A stretch of 44,320 nt of DNA from Candidatus Glomeribacter gigasporarum BEG34 (GCF_000227585.1 NZ_CAFB01000045.1:1-44320); one strand, 5' to 3'. Shown: positions 1 to 9,366, counted from the first letter of the stretch. Notes: generated by a model not told the origin, from the letters alone. A program made the numbers and translations.

Positions 1-153
1 CTTTTGAGCCTGCGCGCCTGCGCAAACCACGATATCAAAGGCTTTGTTTTCAATCTCTCCAATATTCGTTGAACGGTAAAGCGCCTCAAAACGCGCTTGC
101 TGAAGCAGCGTGCTGCCAACGAATCCGGTGAATCCGATCAATGCGTTCGTCAT
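1..153 (-). CDS. Rossmann-fold NAD(P)-binding protein, N-terminal 51 residues only
   Basis: This minus-strand frame opens at an ATG at 153 and stays open to the window edge, so only the N-terminus is visible. It begins MTNALIGFTGFVGSTLLQQ, with the glycine-rich GFTGFVG loop of NAD(P)-binding Rossmann folds as found in nucleotide-sugar epimerase and dehydratase relatives. A later stretch, AFDIVVCAGAQAQ, fits a strand followed by a cofactor-contacting loop. The start overlaps the stop of the upstream oxidoreductase frame by four bases (ATGA), which implies translational coupling in one operon. The specific substrate cannot be told from 51 residues. Confidence 0.6.
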   Translation of the reverse strand, partial: MTNALIGFTGFVGSTLLQQARFEALYRSTNIGEIENKAFDIVVCAGAQAQK

Positions 154-1165
154 TGCATTTCTGCATCCAGCTTTTCAAGCACATCATCAATATTGTCCAT
201 CTTCCCGCCCAAGATCGAGAAGCATCCCGGCAATTCCGGATATTTTTCAAACAGAATCGGCCGGCCGTCGTCCGCCTCATTTTTCATTAAGACCGTCTTG
301 ATCTCAAACAGGGAACCGGTATATTCCACATCCCGTACCGCCGGAAGATAGCGGCCCGCATCCCGGATCATACGGTCGATGCGCGTTGCCCGCTCATAAC
401 GGTCAAGCGCCTGATAAGGGTCAATGCCGGCTTCATCCGTCCAGTGCACATGCGGCGTATATCGAACATGTGACAGGGTATGGAGCCTGCGCCGGGAAAA
501 TCTCCTTTCAACTGGTTAAGGCCGCTGTAAGCGCAGTTAAACACATAGGCGCAATCCACAGCGCGCTCGTCTCTGTTTCCTGTTTGCAGAACGACGCGCA
601 ACCGGCGGTTGCCTCCCCGGAAAACCGCCATTGCCCGCGTTTCAAGCTGAATCAGCGCGCCTGCCTGATGAAGCTCGCGCTTCACCTGCTGTGCAAGCCG
701 GGTAGCGTCAAATGCATACTCTTCAACCAGGAAGACATTTTCGATCAGACGCGGTTCAAAAAGTGCGCACAGCGCAGCGTCCGCCGGTTGAATAGGAGCG
801 CCAATATCGCGGCAAAAACGCTCAAACTGCCTGGCGGTGACTTTGGAATTACGGCGCGCAATCGCGTAGAGCGCGGTGAAGTCCCGTTGAATCGCCTGCG
901 GCCAGCGCTGAACAAATTTCGGAGAATTCACCCGGCTCCGGTACGCGGTGGTCAAACTGCGCGGATAATGATAGCCGTTATGAACGCGCGCCTGATTGCG
1001 ATGGGAAGCGCGGGCAAGTAATGCGGCTTCCCGCTCGACCAGGAGGACGCGCTTGAGTCCGCGCTGCCTGGCAAGATAAACCGCAATCGCAGCGCCGTAA
1101 AAACCGCCTCCAATCACAAGTGCATCTACGGGCGCATCCTGCGCACTATTGCGCGCGGCGGTCAT
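150..1165 (-). pseudogene. FAD-dependent oxidoreductase (DAO fold), frameshifted with an internal deletion
   Basis: The N-terminal part, from an ATG at 1165, shows the dinucleotide-binding motif VIGGGFYGAAIAVYLAR followed by a second-strand acidic residue (VLLVERE), typical of FAD oxidoreductases of the glycine or D-amino-acid oxidase fold. It reads in one frame to about 520. The family-like C-terminus (TLSHVRYTPHVHWTDE through GGKMDNIDDVLEKLD) continues in another frame to a stop at 150-152. As I recall the family, roughly 50 to 60 residues normally lie between NCAYSGLNQL and the SHVRYTPH motif. Here they are missing, so a deletion probably caused the shift near 505-520. The first frame ends at 368 with an unrelated tail. 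An ATG further upstream at 1207 or 1219 is also possible. The product is very likely inactive. Confidence 0.72.
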
Positions 1166-1247
1166 TGCCCGTTTGTTCTGATACAAGTTTGAAAAAAAGG
1201 CCAGCATTGTACCGATCAAGTCCTTATTTACCTAGAAGCACTTCTCA

Positions 1248-1277
1248 TTTACCCGGAGGTGCATTTCTGGATACAAT
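1248..1277 (+). promoter_or_regulatory. Candidate sigma-70 promoter for the rpsF operon
   Basis: TTTACC at 1248-1253 and TACAAT at 1272-1277 are separated by 18 bases and lie about 70 bases before the rpsF start, in the only sizeable gap upstream of the operon. The minus-10 box is a good match and the minus-35 box a moderate one. This is a motif match by eye only. Confidence 0.4.
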
Positions 1278-1348
1278 GATAGAATTTGCCTTGCCGCACC
1301 GGCGCGGTTGCGCTGTCGGGCGGTCTATCCCATAAGGAAGGAGCGCGC

Positions 1349-1690
1349 ATGCGCCATTATGAAATCGTCTTTATTGTGCATCCGGACCAAAGTGAGCAGA
1401 TTGGCGCGATGGTCGAGCGGTATAAAGCCACGGTGATTGCGCACAACGGGCGCGTGCACCGGATTGAAGACTGGGGACGCCGCCAGTTGGCTTATCCCAT
1501 CGAGAAACTCGTGAAAGCGCATTATGTCTGCATCAATATTGAATGTGACCAGCAGACACTGAATGAACTTGAGCAGGCGTTCAAATTTAACGATGCGGTG
1601 CTGCGTCATCTGACCGTCAGAATGAAACAGGCTGAAACGGGCCCTTCGCCGATGATGAGGGATAAGGACGCGCCGCGCTCGAATGCATAG
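1349..1690 (+). CDS. rpsF: 30S ribosomal protein S6
   Basis: The product is 113 residues and starts [17 protein letters not shown], the standard S6 opening. It contains the [21 protein letters not shown] segment of the ferredoxin-like fold that packs against S18 on the small-subunit platform. The ATG at 1349 is chosen over an in-frame upstream codon because a strong ribosome-binding site (AAGGAAGGAG, 1332-1341) precedes it and family alignment begins there. It is the first gene of the conserved rpsF-priB-rpsR-rplI cluster and ends three bases before priB, so the genes are very probably cotranscribed. Confidence 0.97.
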   Translation: MRHYEIVFIVHPDQSEQIGAMVERYKATVIAHNGRVHRIEDWGRRQLAYPIEKLVKAHYVCINIECDQQTLNELEQAFKFNDAVLRHLTVRMKQAETGPSPMMRDKDAPRSNA

Positions 1691-1693
1691 CGG

Positions 1694-1996
1694 ATGACAA
1701 ATCGATGGGTTTTCGAAGGCCGTATTGTTGAACGCGCGCCGGTGCGGTATACCCCTGCGGGAATGCCGGTTGTCAATTGTTTATTGCATCATTGTTCACA
1801 GGTTGCGGAAGCAGGTATTCCACGCCAGATTGACATGAATATTCCCGCAATTGCGGCAGGAGAGTTGAGCGGCGCGCTTGAGCGGTGCGCGCTCAATCAG
1901 CCCTTTTTGTTTACCGGCTTTATTGCGCCGCGCAAACGCCGCGCGCGCGCGTGGATATTTCATGTGACTGAGTTCAACATCATTCAAGGAGAGTAG
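1694..1996 (+). CDS. priB: Primosomal replication protein N (PriB)
   Basis: A 100-residue single-OB-fold protein ([24 protein letters not shown]) related to single-stranded DNA-binding protein. PriB binds ssDNA and the PriA helicase and helps reload DnaB at collapsed forks. Its place between rpsF and rpsR is diagnostic in beta- and gammaproteobacteria. It begins three bases after rpsF stops, which suggests coupled translation. The length matches the family and no defect is visible. The replicative helicase DnaB lies just downstream. Confidence 0.93.
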   Translation: MTNRWVFEGRIVERAPVRYTPAGMPVVNCLLHHCSQVAEAGIPRQIDMNIPAIAAGELSGALERCALNQPFLFTGFIAPRKRRARAWIFHVTEFNIIQGE

Positions 1997-2001
1997 AAGA
2001 T

Positions 2002-2280
2002 ATGGCCCGCTTTGCAGGCAAGAAAAAATTTGAGCGCCGCCGCACACAACAGAATCCGCTGTTTAAACGGAAGAAATTCTGCCGTTTTACGGTGGCGGGC
2101 GTCCAGAGGATTGATTACAAGGATGTTGAAACCTTAAAAGAGTTGCTGGGCGAGAATGGGAAAATTATGCCGGCGCGTCTGACTGGAACAAAGGCGCATT
2201 ATCAGCGGCAGCTGGACCAGGCGATTAAACGGGCGCGTTTTCTTGCGTTAGTGCCGTATACTGATCTGCACGCTGCTTAG
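2002..2280 (+). CDS. rpsR: 30S ribosomal protein S18
   Basis: The product is 92 residues. The conserved core [20 protein letters not shown] and the C-terminal arginine-rich [20 protein letters not shown] identify S18, which pairs with S6 on the 30S platform. The start ATG at 2002 follows a GGAGAG site. The protein ends normally ([15 protein letters not shown]), but its TAG stop at 2278-2280 is also the first three bases of a palindromic type A element. So the element abuts the reading frame without changing the protein. Confidence 0.97.
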   Translation: MARFAGKKKFERRRTQQNPLFKRKKFCRFTVAGVQRIDYKDVETLKELLGENGKIMPARLTGTKAHYQRQLDQAIKRARFLALVPYTDLHAA

Positions 2281-2352
2281 AGCATTTTTCAGTGGCTTGC
2301 CCTGTGTCGCTTCGCGCTCGCGCCAGTGGCAATCTCACTGAAAAATGCTCTA
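2278..2352. repeat. Type A palindromic element, short form
   Basis: About 75 bp with perfect 17-base inverted ends, TAGAGCATTTTTCAGTG and its complement. The interior (GGCTTGCCCTGTGTCGCTTCG and onward) matches the reverse complement of one flank of the 164 bp long copies, so it looks like an internally deleted, inverted version of them. Its first three bases are the rpsR stop codon. It separates rpsR from rplI and would fold as a long hairpin in the operon mRNA. Confidence 0.9.
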
Positions 2353-2404
2353 GAACCTACCATGAGCGCCTGTGAGCCTGCGTCGGGCGGCGCTCGGAAG
2401 CCAC
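2351..2404. repeat. Type B element, left-end remnant
   Basis: Directly joined to the type A element and sharing its terminal TA. It starts TAGAACCT and includes GAGCCTGCGTCGGGCGG, which matches the left half of the full type B copy at 27266-27412. The right half and right terminal repeat are absent. A similar A-then-B arrangement recurs at 23820. Confidence 0.65.
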
Positions 2405-2418
2405 AAGGAGAGATTTAA

Positions 2419-2880
2419 ATGCCTCACACGCAAGTGATTTTGCTCGAAAAAGTGTCTAAACTGGGCGCGCTGGGCAGTCTGGTCAAAGTGAAAAAAGGCT
2501 ATGCGCGCAACTTTTTGATTCCGTTTAAAAAGGCGTGCCGCGCCACGCCCGCTGCCATTCAGGAATTTGAAGCGCGGCGCGCGGAGCTTGAAAGAATCGC
2601 CGCGGAAAAGCTGGCCGATGCGCAACAGTTGGGCGAAAAATTAGCCGGGCTGACGCTGCAGATCACTCAGAAATCTGGCGTCGATGGACGCCTGTTTGGT
2701 TCGGTGACAAATCAGGATATTGCACAGGCTTTGAAAGCGCAGAACCATGATATCGCAAAAACGCAAATCCGGATGCCGGAGGGGCCGTTCAAGCGGATCG
2801 GCGATTATCCGGTGCAGATTGGATTGCATACGGATGTGGCGGTGGAGATTGTGGTGTCCGTGTTAGGGGAGTCTGCCTAG
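2419..2880 (+). CDS. rplI: 50S ribosomal protein L9
   Basis: The product is 153 residues. The N-terminal domain shows [20 protein letters not shown] and [13 protein letters not shown], which bind 23S rRNA. A long connecting helix (residues about 45-75) leads to a C-terminal domain with [17 protein letters not shown]. An AAGGAGAG site lies just upstream of ATG 2419. It is the last gene of the S6/S18/L9 cluster, here separated from rpsR by the type A and B repeats, which may alter its share of the operon transcript. Confidence 0.96.
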   Translation: MPHTQVILLEKVSKLGALGSLVKVKKGYARNFLIPFKKACRATPAAIQEFEARRAELERIAAEKLADAQQLGEKLAGLTLQITQKSGVDGRLFGSVTNQDIAQALKAQNHDIAKTQIRMPEGPFKRIGDYPVQIGLHTDVAVEIVVSVLGESA

Positions 2881-2982
2881 CAATAAAAAGCGCATCCATT
2901 CCCCTTTTATCTTTACGGATGGATCCAATTCATAAATGCTCACAAAATAAAGCTCATAAATAAAATAGAACATTGAGCATAT

Positions 2983-4380
2983 ATGAACGCGCCTTCTCAG
3001 GATATCCAGGTCGAATCGCTCAAAGTGCCGCCGCATTCGATCGAAGCGGAGCAATCGGTGCTCGGCGGTTTGCTGCTCGACAATAGCGCATGGGACCGCA
3101 TCGCCGATTTTTTGCAAGAAAGCGCTTTTTACCGATATGACCACCGGCTGATTTTCCAGCATATCGGCAAATTGATTGCGGCTTCGCGTCCAGCGGACGT
3201 GATTACCGTATTTGAATCTCTGAGCTCATCAGGCAAAGCCAGCGAGGCGGGGGATTTGGCCTACCTCAATGCGCTTGCGCAAAACACGCCCGGCGCGGCC
3301 AATATCCGCCGCTATGCAGAGATTGTTCGGGACCGCGCGGTATTGCGCAAACTCGTCACCGTCGCGGATGAGATTGCGGGCGACGCATTGAATCCGCAAG
3401 GCAGGGAAGTGCGCCAGTTGCTTGATGAAGCGGAATCGAAGGTATTTGCAATCGCCGAAGAGGGCGCGCACAGCTCTCAGGGTTTCGTCGAAATCAAACC
3501 CTTATTGACGCAGGTCGTCGAGCGTATCGATACGCTCTATCATCAGGAAAACCCGACCGATGTGACGGGCACGCCGACCGGTTTTATTGATCTGGACCGG
3601 ATGACATCGGGCCTGCACGGCGGCGAATTGATTATTGTCGCAGGCCGTCCATCGATGGGCAAGACTTCGCTGGCGATGAATATGGGCGAATACGTTGCGA
3701 TTGAGTACGGATTGCCGATTGCGGTATTTTCGATGGAAATGCCCGGAACGCAACTGGCGTTGCGCATGCTGGGCTCGGTGGGGCGGCTGGACGCGCACCG
3801 CTTAAGGACGGGCAAACTGAGCGATGAAGACTGGCGAAAGCTCACGCATGCGGTGCGGAGAATGAGCGAGGCGCAGATTTTTGTCGATGAGCAGGCGGCC
3901 CTCAATCCGCTTGAACTGCGCGCCCGCGCGCGGCGCTTGTCGCGTCAGTGCGGGCAATTGGGTTTGATCATTGTCGATTATCTGCAACTGATGTCGGCGG
4001 CATCGACCGGTGAAAACCGCGCGACTGAAATTTCCGAGATTTCGCGCGCGCTGAAGAGTCTGGCAAAAGAGCTGAATGTGCCGGTGATTGCGCTTTCGCA
4101 ATTGAATCGCAGCCTCGAACAACGCCCCAATAAACGTCCGATGATGGCCGATTTGCGCGAATCCGGCGCCATCGAGCAGGACGCCGATGTGATTTTCTTT
4201 ATCTACCGCGATGAAGTCTATAACCCTGACAGTCCGGACAAAGGCATTGCCGAGATCGGCATTGGCAAGCAGCGCAATGGCCCGACCGGCGTCGCGCGGC
4301 TGACCTTTTTGGGTCAATACACAAAATTCGACAATTTTGCGGGCGAGCCAATATATAGTGACGCTCAATCTCTCAAATAA
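2983..4380 (+). CDS. dnaB: Replicative DNA helicase DnaB
   Basis: The product is 465 residues, full family length. The N-terminal DnaG-binding domain ([19 protein letters not shown]) leads through a linker to a RecA-like motor with Walker [10 protein letters not shown] near residue 221. Other motor motifs are AVFSMEMP, the Walker B strand [27 protein letters not shown] and [15 protein letters not shown]. It unwinds DNA 5' to 3' at the fork and recruits primase. A short A/T-rich gap (2881-2982) could hold its own promoter. Its last 16 bases overlap the tail of the convergent MFS gene. No intein is present. Confidence 0.97.
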   Translation: MNAPSQDIQVESLKVPPHSIEAEQSVLGGLLLDNSAWDRIADFLQESAFYRYDHRLIFQHIGKLIAASRPADVITVFESLSSSGKASEAGDLAYLNALAQNTPGAANIRRYAEIVRDRAVLRKLVTVADEIAGDALNPQGREVRQLLDEAESKVFAIAEEGAHSSQGFVEIKPLLTQVVERIDTLYHQENPTDVTGTPTGFIDLDRMTSGLHGGELIIVAGRPSMGKTSLAMNMGEYVAIEYGLPIAVFSMEMPGTQLALRMLGSVGRLDAHRLRTGKLSDEDWRKLTHAVRRMSEAQIFVDEQAALNPLELRARARRLSRQCGQLGLIIVDYLQLMSAASTGENRATEISEISRALKSLAKELNVPVIALSQLNRSLEQRPNKRPMMADLRESGAIEQDADVIFFIYRDEVYNPDSPDKGIAEIGIGKQRNGPTGVARLTFLGQYTKFDNFAGEPIYSDAQSLK

Positions 4381-5651
4381 CCGCAACGCTGCGGATCGGG
4401 CATCCGCCACGCGATCAGCAAGCTCATCAAGCATAATACCGTGACGTACCAGTAAAAGCTCGATTCAACGCCGCGAGATTTCATCCACAGCGCGATATAT
4501 TCGGCGGTTCCGCCGAAGGCCGCGTTTGCAACCGCGTATGGCAAACCCACGCCGAGCGCGCGCACTGCGGCTGGAAATAGCTCCGCTTTCAACAGGCCGC
4601 TAATCGAGGTATACAGACTGAGGATCGCCAGCGCAATCATCACAATGCCGAACGCTGCATAGGGATTCGACACGCTTTTTAAGGTATACAGAATAGGCGC
4701 TGTACACAGGGTCGCCAATGCGCTGAAGACAATCATCGACATCCGCCGGCCAATCCGGTCAGAGAGCGCGCCAAATATGGGTTGCAATAACATTGCGGCA
4801 AGAAGCGCAACGGTCATGATCACGCTGGCAGACTGGGCGGACATCCCAGCGGTATTCACCAGATACTTCTGCATATAGGTGGTGAACGTATAAAAGCACA
4901 GCGAGCCGTTGGCCGTAAAACCCAGCACAGTGAATAAAGCGCGTTTATGCTGGAGTAAGCCGCGCAGCGTTCCCGTTTCCTTGCGCTGTCGGAGCCGCGC
5001 AGAGACCGTCTCGCTCAATGAACGGCGCAGCAGTAATGAAATCAGCGCGGCAAGCGCGCCGATCGCGAACGGTATGCGCCATCCCCATGCTTTTAATTGG
5101 GTCTCGGATAAGCAGAGTTGCAGAAATACAATGACCAGCAGCGCAAGCAATTGTCCGCCAATCAGCGTCATATACTGAAACGAGGCAAAAAACCCGCGCC
5201 GGCCTGCCAATGCGACCTCGCTCATATACGCTGCGCTGACTCCGTATTCCCCTCCAACGGAGAGTCCTTGGCATAAGCGCGCAACGAGCAGCAGAGCGGG
5301 CGCGGCATTTCCAATATGCGCGTAATCCGGCAGAAGCGCAATCACCAGAGAGCCGCCGCACATGATCAACACTGAAAGCATCATCGCGGCGTAACGGCCG
5401 CGCCGGTCCGCAAGACGGCCAAATAACCAGCCGCCTATCGGCCGCATCAGAAAACCCGCCGCAAATACGCCCGCGGTTTTCATCAGTTGGGCGGTTAAAT
5501 CGCCCTCTGGAAAGAAGGCCGGTGCAAAATAGAGCGCGCAAAATGCGTAAATATAGAAGTCGAACCATTCGACAAGATTGCCTGAGGATGCGCCGACAAT
5601 CGCAAAGATGCGCCGCTGCTGATTCATCTTCAAGGGGTTTTTTATTGTCAC
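4365..5651 (-). CDS. MFS transporter, metabolite:H+ symporter (alpha-ketoglutarate permease-like)
   Basis: The product is 428 residues with about twelve hydrophobic segments. The opening [20 protein letters not shown], the loop [13 protein letters not shown] after the second segment and [13 protein letters not shown] place it in the metabolite:H+ symporter family with KgtP and ProP. The exact substrate is not readable; a carboxylate or osmolyte is likely. The frame can start at a GTG at 5651 or an ATG at 5627, with no strong ribosome site at either. It ends inside dnaB, tail to tail, by 16 bases. It is one of three secondary carboxylate-type carriers in this window. Confidence 0.85.
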   Translation of the reverse strand: MTIKNPLKMNQQRRIFAIVGASSGNLVEWFDFYIYAFCALYFAPAFFPEGDLTAQLMKTAGVFAAGFLMRPIGGWLFGRLADRRGRYAAMMLSVLIMCGGSLVIALLPDYAHIGNAAPALLLVARLCQGLSVGGEYGVSAAYMSEVALAGRRGFFASFQYMTLIGGQLLALLVIVFLQLCLSETQLKAWGWRIPFAIGALAALISLLLRRSLSETVSARLRQRKETGTLRGLLQHKRALFTVLGFTANGSLCFYTFTTYMQKYLVNTAGMSAQSASVIMTVALLAAMLLQPIFGALSDRIGRRMSMIVFSALATLCTAPILYTLKSVSNPYAAFGIVMIALAILSLYTSISGLLKAELFPAAVRALGVGLPYAVANAAFGGTAEYIALWMKSRGVESSFYWYVTVLCLMSLLIAWRMPDPQRCGYLRD

Positions 5652-5764
5652 CGCTTAAGCGCTCAAAGCCAAGTCCGATGCCAAACGCGGAAAAGGCATA
5701 TTTATGTACATCACATACGTTCAAAATTATAGAATCATTTCATCACTTCGGAAGAAAAGTTCAT

Positions 5765-6043
5765 TTAGCGTTTTGCCGCCATCTTATAGACAGCGTTACG
5801 CTCACGCTTTCCTATGGCAACGACGACCACCGCTCGCTCGTTATCGCGGACTTCATACACTAAGCGGTAGCCGACATGGCGGAGTTTGATTTTGTATCTA
5901 TCCTTCTGGCCTGATAGCTTCGAGGCTGGTACTCGTGGATGAATTAACCGTTCCTGCAGTTTTTTCTTGATCTGGTCGCGTAAGCGGCTGTCCAGCTTGC
6001 TCCACTCCTTGAGCGCTTCTTCCTTGAATTTAAAATTATAGCT
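5765..6043 (-). CDS. relE: RelE/StbE-type mRNA interferase toxin
   Basis: About 92 residues from ATG 6043 (MSYNFKFKEEALKEWSKL). It shows the RelE-fold signatures RDQIKKKLQERL, RVPASKL, YKIKLRHVGYRLVYEV and a basic C-terminus, VAIGKRERNAVYKMA. Members cleave mRNA on the ribosome when released from their antitoxin. It overlaps the antitoxin end by eight bases, the usual coupling for these pairs. The module is visibly richer in A and T than its neighbours, which suggests acquisition. The sequence is closest, from memory, to plasmid StbE proteins. It appears intact. Confidence 0.9.
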   Translation of the reverse strand, partial: SYNFKFKEEALKEWSKLDSRLRDQIKKKLQERLIHPRVPASKLSGQKDRYKIKLRHVGYRLVYEVRDNERAVVVVAIGKRERNAVYKMAAKR

Positions 6044-6284
6044 CATCGAGCTTAACCGGAATTTCAGGTTGATCCTTGCGTGCATCGGCGATGGCATTTA
6101 GCTCAATGTCTTCTAGCCGATCTATCAAGGCTTCATAGACTTTGGGCGGAATGCAGTAAAAAGCCGTTTGATTTCGATTAAGAATGGCGACTGGAGCACC
6201 TTCCCCAGCAGCGACGGTACCCATAGGGTTCTTTTTCAGCTCGGAAATACTGGCGGTCGTTTCTGACAAAATTATATTTGCCAT
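6036..6284 (-). CDS. relB: RelB/StbD-type (Phd/YefM family) antitoxin
   Basis: The product is 82 residues beginning MANIILSETTASISELKKNP, followed by GAPVAILNRNQTAFYCIPP, the DNA-binding Phd/YefM-like fold of StbD antitoxins. The C-terminal acidic tail (EDIELNAIADARKDQPEIP) would wrap the toxin. A good GGAGAAAA ribosome site sits at about 6289-6296. Antitoxin-first order with overlapping toxin supports autoregulation by the protein pair at the A/T-rich promoter region 6297-6360, though no operator could be defined. Confidence 0.9.
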   Translation of the reverse strand: MANIILSETTASISELKKNPMGTVAAGEGAPVAILNRNQTAFYCIPPKVYEALIDRLEDIELNAIADARKDQPEIPVKLDEL

Positions 6285-6383
6285 GAATTTTCTCCAACAC
6301 TATAATTATGTTTTTAAAAGTTTTTATAGAGTACCATATAGCATTGTTCGACAATGCATCTGATGTCTCTATTCAAGAAATGC

Positions 6384-6470
6384 CTTAGGCCGTGTTCTCA
6401 ATTAAGCGAGCCACTTGGAAATACAAGCAATATTGCCCATAGCGACATAATGGAAAGTACAACGCCGCTG
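6384..6470 (-). mobile_element. Possible 3' remnant of an IS5-like transposase with its terminal repeat
   Basis: Read on the minus strand this gives TFHYVAMGNIACISKWLA followed by TAA at 6404-6402. That resembles the C-terminal NFLAM-x-LAC-x-W-L segment of IS5-group transposases. The stop is followed closely by TGAGAACACGGCC, a plausible insertion-sequence end. The rest of the transposase is absent. It lies between the toxin-antitoxin module and the pot operon. The call rests on a short similarity recalled from memory. Confidence 0.35.
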
Positions 6471-6496
6471 ACTGGATTGAATGCAGACGACCTCGC

Positions 6497-7318
6497 TTAA
6501 AAGCCAGGCATCATGCGGCGCCGTTCCTGCGCTTGCATCGCTTGATTCATCAAAATAATACCAAACGTAATCACGACAATAAATAGTGTAGCGAGCGCAT
6601 TGATTTCCGGTTTCAGGCCGAGGCGCACGCGGGAGAATACGACCAGCGGCAGGGTCGTCGAGCCTGGACCGGACAGGAAGGCAGACAGCACCAGATCGTC
6701 AATCGAGAGCGTAAAGGACAGCAGCCAGCCTGCAATCAGCGCCTGAGAAATCAGCGGCAGCGTGACGGTGAAAAAAACCTTCACAGGCGCAGCGCCTAAA
6801 TCAAGCGCGGCTTCTTCAAGCGCCGGATTTAAATCGCGCAGCCGTGATTGCACAATAATGGCGACATAGGAAATGCACAGCATCACATGACCGATCCAAA
6901 CGGTCAGCATGCCGCGTCCGGCGGGCCAGCCGATCCAGTTGCCAAGCGCGACAAAAAGCAGCAGCAAGGAAATACCCTGCATCACTTCCGGAATCACGAG
7001 CGGCGCATTGATCATCGCGCTATATAAGGCAAAGCCGCGGAAACGCCCCATCCGCGCCAGTACAAAACCGCCCCAGGTGCCAAGCGCCGCCGAGGCGAAT
7101 GCGGTCATCATCGCAATGCGCAACGACAGCCAGGCAGCGTCGAGCAGTTCCTGGTCGTGGAAGAGCGCCTTGTACCATTTCAGTGAAAACCGCGTCCATA
7201 CGGTCACCAGTTGCGACTCGTTGAACGAATACGCCATCAGGCTGATGATCGGCGCATAGAGAAAGAAAAAACCAATGCCCAATGCAGTCAGACGCAGCGA
7301 ACGGTTTGGTCTGATCAT
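6497..7318 (-). CDS. potI: Putrescine ABC transporter, permease PotI
   Basis: The product is 273 residues with six predicted membrane segments. The ABC-permease EAA motif appears as LEEAALDLGAAPVKVFFTVTLP, the loop that docks onto the ATPase. The C-terminal region includes LSFTLSIDDLVLSAFLSGPG, typical of PotI and PotC. It is the last gene of the potF-G-H-I operon and starts four bases after potH stops. With PotH it forms the transmembrane channel for putrescine. Length and motifs are normal. Confidence 0.93.
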   Translation of the reverse strand: MIRPNRSLRLTALGIGFFFLYAPIISLMAYSFNESQLVTVWTRFSLKWYKALFHDQELLDAAWLSLRIAMMTAFASAALGTWGGFVLARMGRFRGFALYSAMINAPLVIPEVMQGISLLLLFVALGNWIGWPAGRGMLTVWIGHVMLCISYVAIIVQSRLRDLNPALEEAALDLGAAPVKVFFTVTLPLISQALIAGWLLSFTLSIDDLVLSAFLSGPGSTTLPLVVFSRVRLGLKPEINALATLFIVVITFGIILMNQAMQAQERRRMMPGF

Positions 7319-7322
7319 CGCT

Positions 7323-8225
7323 TTAGCCCCGGTTCAGTTCCTTAGCTTGTGAGTACTGAAGTATAGCCATTGGCGCCAGCAGCAACAGCGCCATTGCGCA
7401 GGTTACCGCGGCCGCCATTGGCCAGTCCGCATTATTAAAGAACTCATTCCACATCACTCGGCCAATCATCAGCGTATCCGCGCTGCCGAGCAGTTCAGGA
7501 ATCACATATTCGCCAACCGCCGGGATAAAGACGAGCAGACCGCCGGCAATCACGCCGTTTTTTGACAGCGGCAATGTCACTTGAATAAAAGTTTTCCAGG
7601 GCCGCGCGCCCAGATCGTACGCCGCTTCAAGCAGCCTTAAATCCATTTTGACGAGATGCGCATAGAGCGGCATCACAAAGAAGGGCAAATATGAGTAGAC
7701 CATGCCGATATACACGGCGATATCGGTACGGTACAGTTCGACGGGCGTATCGATTAAACCCGCCCACAGCAATACATCGTTGAGCAAGCCATTGTTTTTC
7801 AGAATGCCGATCCAGGCATAGATGCGGATCAAAAATGAAGTCCAGAAGGGCAGCATGATGCCCATCATCAATAAATTCCGGGTGCGCGGGTTCGAGCGCG
7901 CGATGTAATACGCCATCGGGTAGCCCATCAGCGCGCACAGCAGCGTTGACATAAACGCCACTTTTAATGAATTGAGATAGGTCGCGAGATACAGACTGTC
8001 CGCCGCCAGAAATACATAATTGGATAAGTTCAGCGTGATATGCAGTACGCTGTCTTTCAGGGCGCTCAGACGGGTATAGGGCGGAACGCCGAATTGCAGA
8101 CTGGCGAAACTGATTTTGAGGACCAGCAGAAAAGGCGCAAAGAAGAAGAGCAGCAGCCAAAGATAGGGCCCGGCGATGACCAGCGTGCGGCCGGATGGCA
8201 TCAGGCGCTGAATGAACGCTCTCAT
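7323..8225 (-). CDS. potH: Putrescine ABC transporter, permease PotH
   Basis: The product is 300 residues from ATG 8225 (MRAFIQRLMPSGRTLVIAGP), chosen because the hydrophobic first segment (YLWLLLFFFAPFLLVLKISF) follows directly. The open frame runs upstream to 8420, but that part overlaps potG and looks non-coding. The EAA loop LLEAAYDLGARPWKTFIQVTLP and the PotH/PotB-type segment VGEYVIPELLGS are present. It lies between potG and potI with ten- and four-base spacings, consistent with one transcript. Confidence 0.93.
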   Translation of the reverse strand: MRAFIQRLMPSGRTLVIAGPYLWLLLFFFAPFLLVLKISFASLQFGVPPYTRLSALKDSVLHITLNLSNYVFLAADSLYLATYLNSLKVAFMSTLLCALMGYPMAYYIARSNPRTRNLLMMGIMLPFWTSFLIRIYAWIGILKNNGLLNDVLLWAGLIDTPVELYRTDIAVYIGMVYSYLPFFVMPLYAHLVKMDLRLLEAAYDLGARPWKTFIQVTLPLSKNGVIAGGLLVFIPAVGEYVIPELLGSADTLMIGRVMWNEFFNNADWPMAAAVTCAMALLLLAPMAILQYSQAKELNRG

Positions 8226-8235
8226 GATGCGCGCC

Positions 8236-9366
8236 CTATTGAGCCAACACAACGCCCGAATCCGGACTCCAACTGACAAATACCTGTTCGTCCCAGGTCG
8301 GCGGCCGCATCTCGGATAAGGCGAGACTGGACACATTGGCAGCGACCTTTTTCCCGGAGTCCAGCACAATGTGGTAGAGCGTATAGTCGCCGCGATAGGC
8401 GATATGGTCCACCTTGCCATGATCCCAGTTGTAATCCCGCGCGGGCGGCGTCCAGCTCACCGCAACGCGTTCCGGACGCAGCGAAATGATGACTTCCATG
8501 CCCAATTGTTCAGTCACGCCGTGGTCGATATACAGACGGCGAGAGAGCGCCGGACTTTCAATCAGCACATGGTCGGCTTCGTCTTCGATAATTTTGCCGG
8601 AGAACAAATTGGTCGAGCCGATAAATTCGGCGCAGAAACGGCTATTGGGATTTTCATAGACTTCATGCGGCGTGCCGATCTGCACAATGCGCCCTTCGGT
8701 CATCACCGCAATCCGGTCCGCCATCACCATCGCTTCTTCCTGATCGTGCGTCACCATCATGCACGTGACGCCGACCTGCTCCAGAATATCGATCAATTCC
8801 AGTTGGGTGCGCTGCCGGATTTGCTTGTCCAGCGCCGACATCGGTTCGTCCAGCAACAGCAGTTTCGGACGCTTGACCAGACTGCGCGCGAGCGCCACGC
8901 GCTGCTGCTGTCCGCCGGACAATTGATGCGGCTTACGGTTTGCAAAGCGGCCCATCTGCACCAGGTCGAGCGCGCTGGCAACGCGCTCGCGAATCTCCGC
9001 CTTGCTCCTTTTTTCCTGTTTCAGCCCGAATGCAATATTGGCTTCGGCCGTCATATGCGGAAAAAGCGCATAGGACTGAAACATCATATTGACCGGCCGC
9101 CGGTACGGCGGGAGCTTCGCAATATGCTCCCCGTCAATCAGAATCCGGCCTGAGGTCGCCGTCTCAAAGCCGGCCAGAATGCGCAACAGGGTCGATTTTC
9201 CGCAGCCTGAACTGCCCAGCAGCGCAAAAATTTCCTTTTTGCGGATCGATAGATGGACATGCGAAATGGCGGTCGTCGCGCCAAACTGCTTGACGACATC
9301 GATCACCTGCACAAAATCGTTGGTTGCGTCCTGCGGATTCAGCCATACATTCGCGTTTGCGTTCAT
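8236..9366 (-). CDS. potG: Putrescine ABC transporter, ATP-binding protein PotG
   Basis: The product is 376 residues. Walker A is GSSGCGKST at residues 51-59. The Q-loop (MMFQSYALFPHM), signature LSGGQQQRVALARSL, Walker B LLLLDEPMSALD and switch histidine (MMVTHDQEEAM) are all intact. A C-terminal TOBE-like domain (residues about 285-376) is present, as in PotA and PotG. It powers import by PotH/PotI. Its 5' end is overlapped for about 200 bases by the out-of-frame extension of potF, so its translation may depend on where potF translation ends. Confidence 0.95.
   Translation of the reverse strand: MNANANVWLNPQDATNDFVQVIDVVKQFGATTAISHVHLSIRKKEIFALLGSSGCGKSTLLRILAGFETATSGRILIDGEHIAKLPPYRRPVNMMFQSYALFPHMTAEANIAFGLKQEKRSKAEIRERVASALDLVQMGRFANRKPHQLSGGQQQRVALARSLVKRPKLLLLDEPMSALDKQIRQRTQLELIDILEQVGVTCMMVTHDQEEAMVMADRIAVMTEGRIVQIGTPHEVYENPNSRFCAEFIGSTNLFSGKIIEDEADHVLIESPALSRRLYIDHGVTEQLGMEVIISLRPERVAVSWTPPARDYNWDHGKVDHIAYRGDYTLYHIVLDSGKKVAANVSSLALSEMRPPTWDEQVFVSWSPDSGVVLAQ

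Noticed and set aside
2278-2352. Type A repeats as ordinary rho-independent terminators
   Set aside because: The T-run lies inside the stem, not after it, and copies sit within operons such as rpsR-rplI and hslV-hslU and even inside bamB. Some effect on transcription is still possible.
4945-5724. Long minus-strand frame overlapping the MFS gene (259 codons)
   Set aside because: Arg- and Cys-rich shadow frame with no membrane segments; the MFS frame has clear family motifs.
8226-8420. N-terminal extension of PotH
   Set aside because: It overlaps potG in another frame and has no hydrophobic or family sequence; ATG 8225 gives a normal permease.
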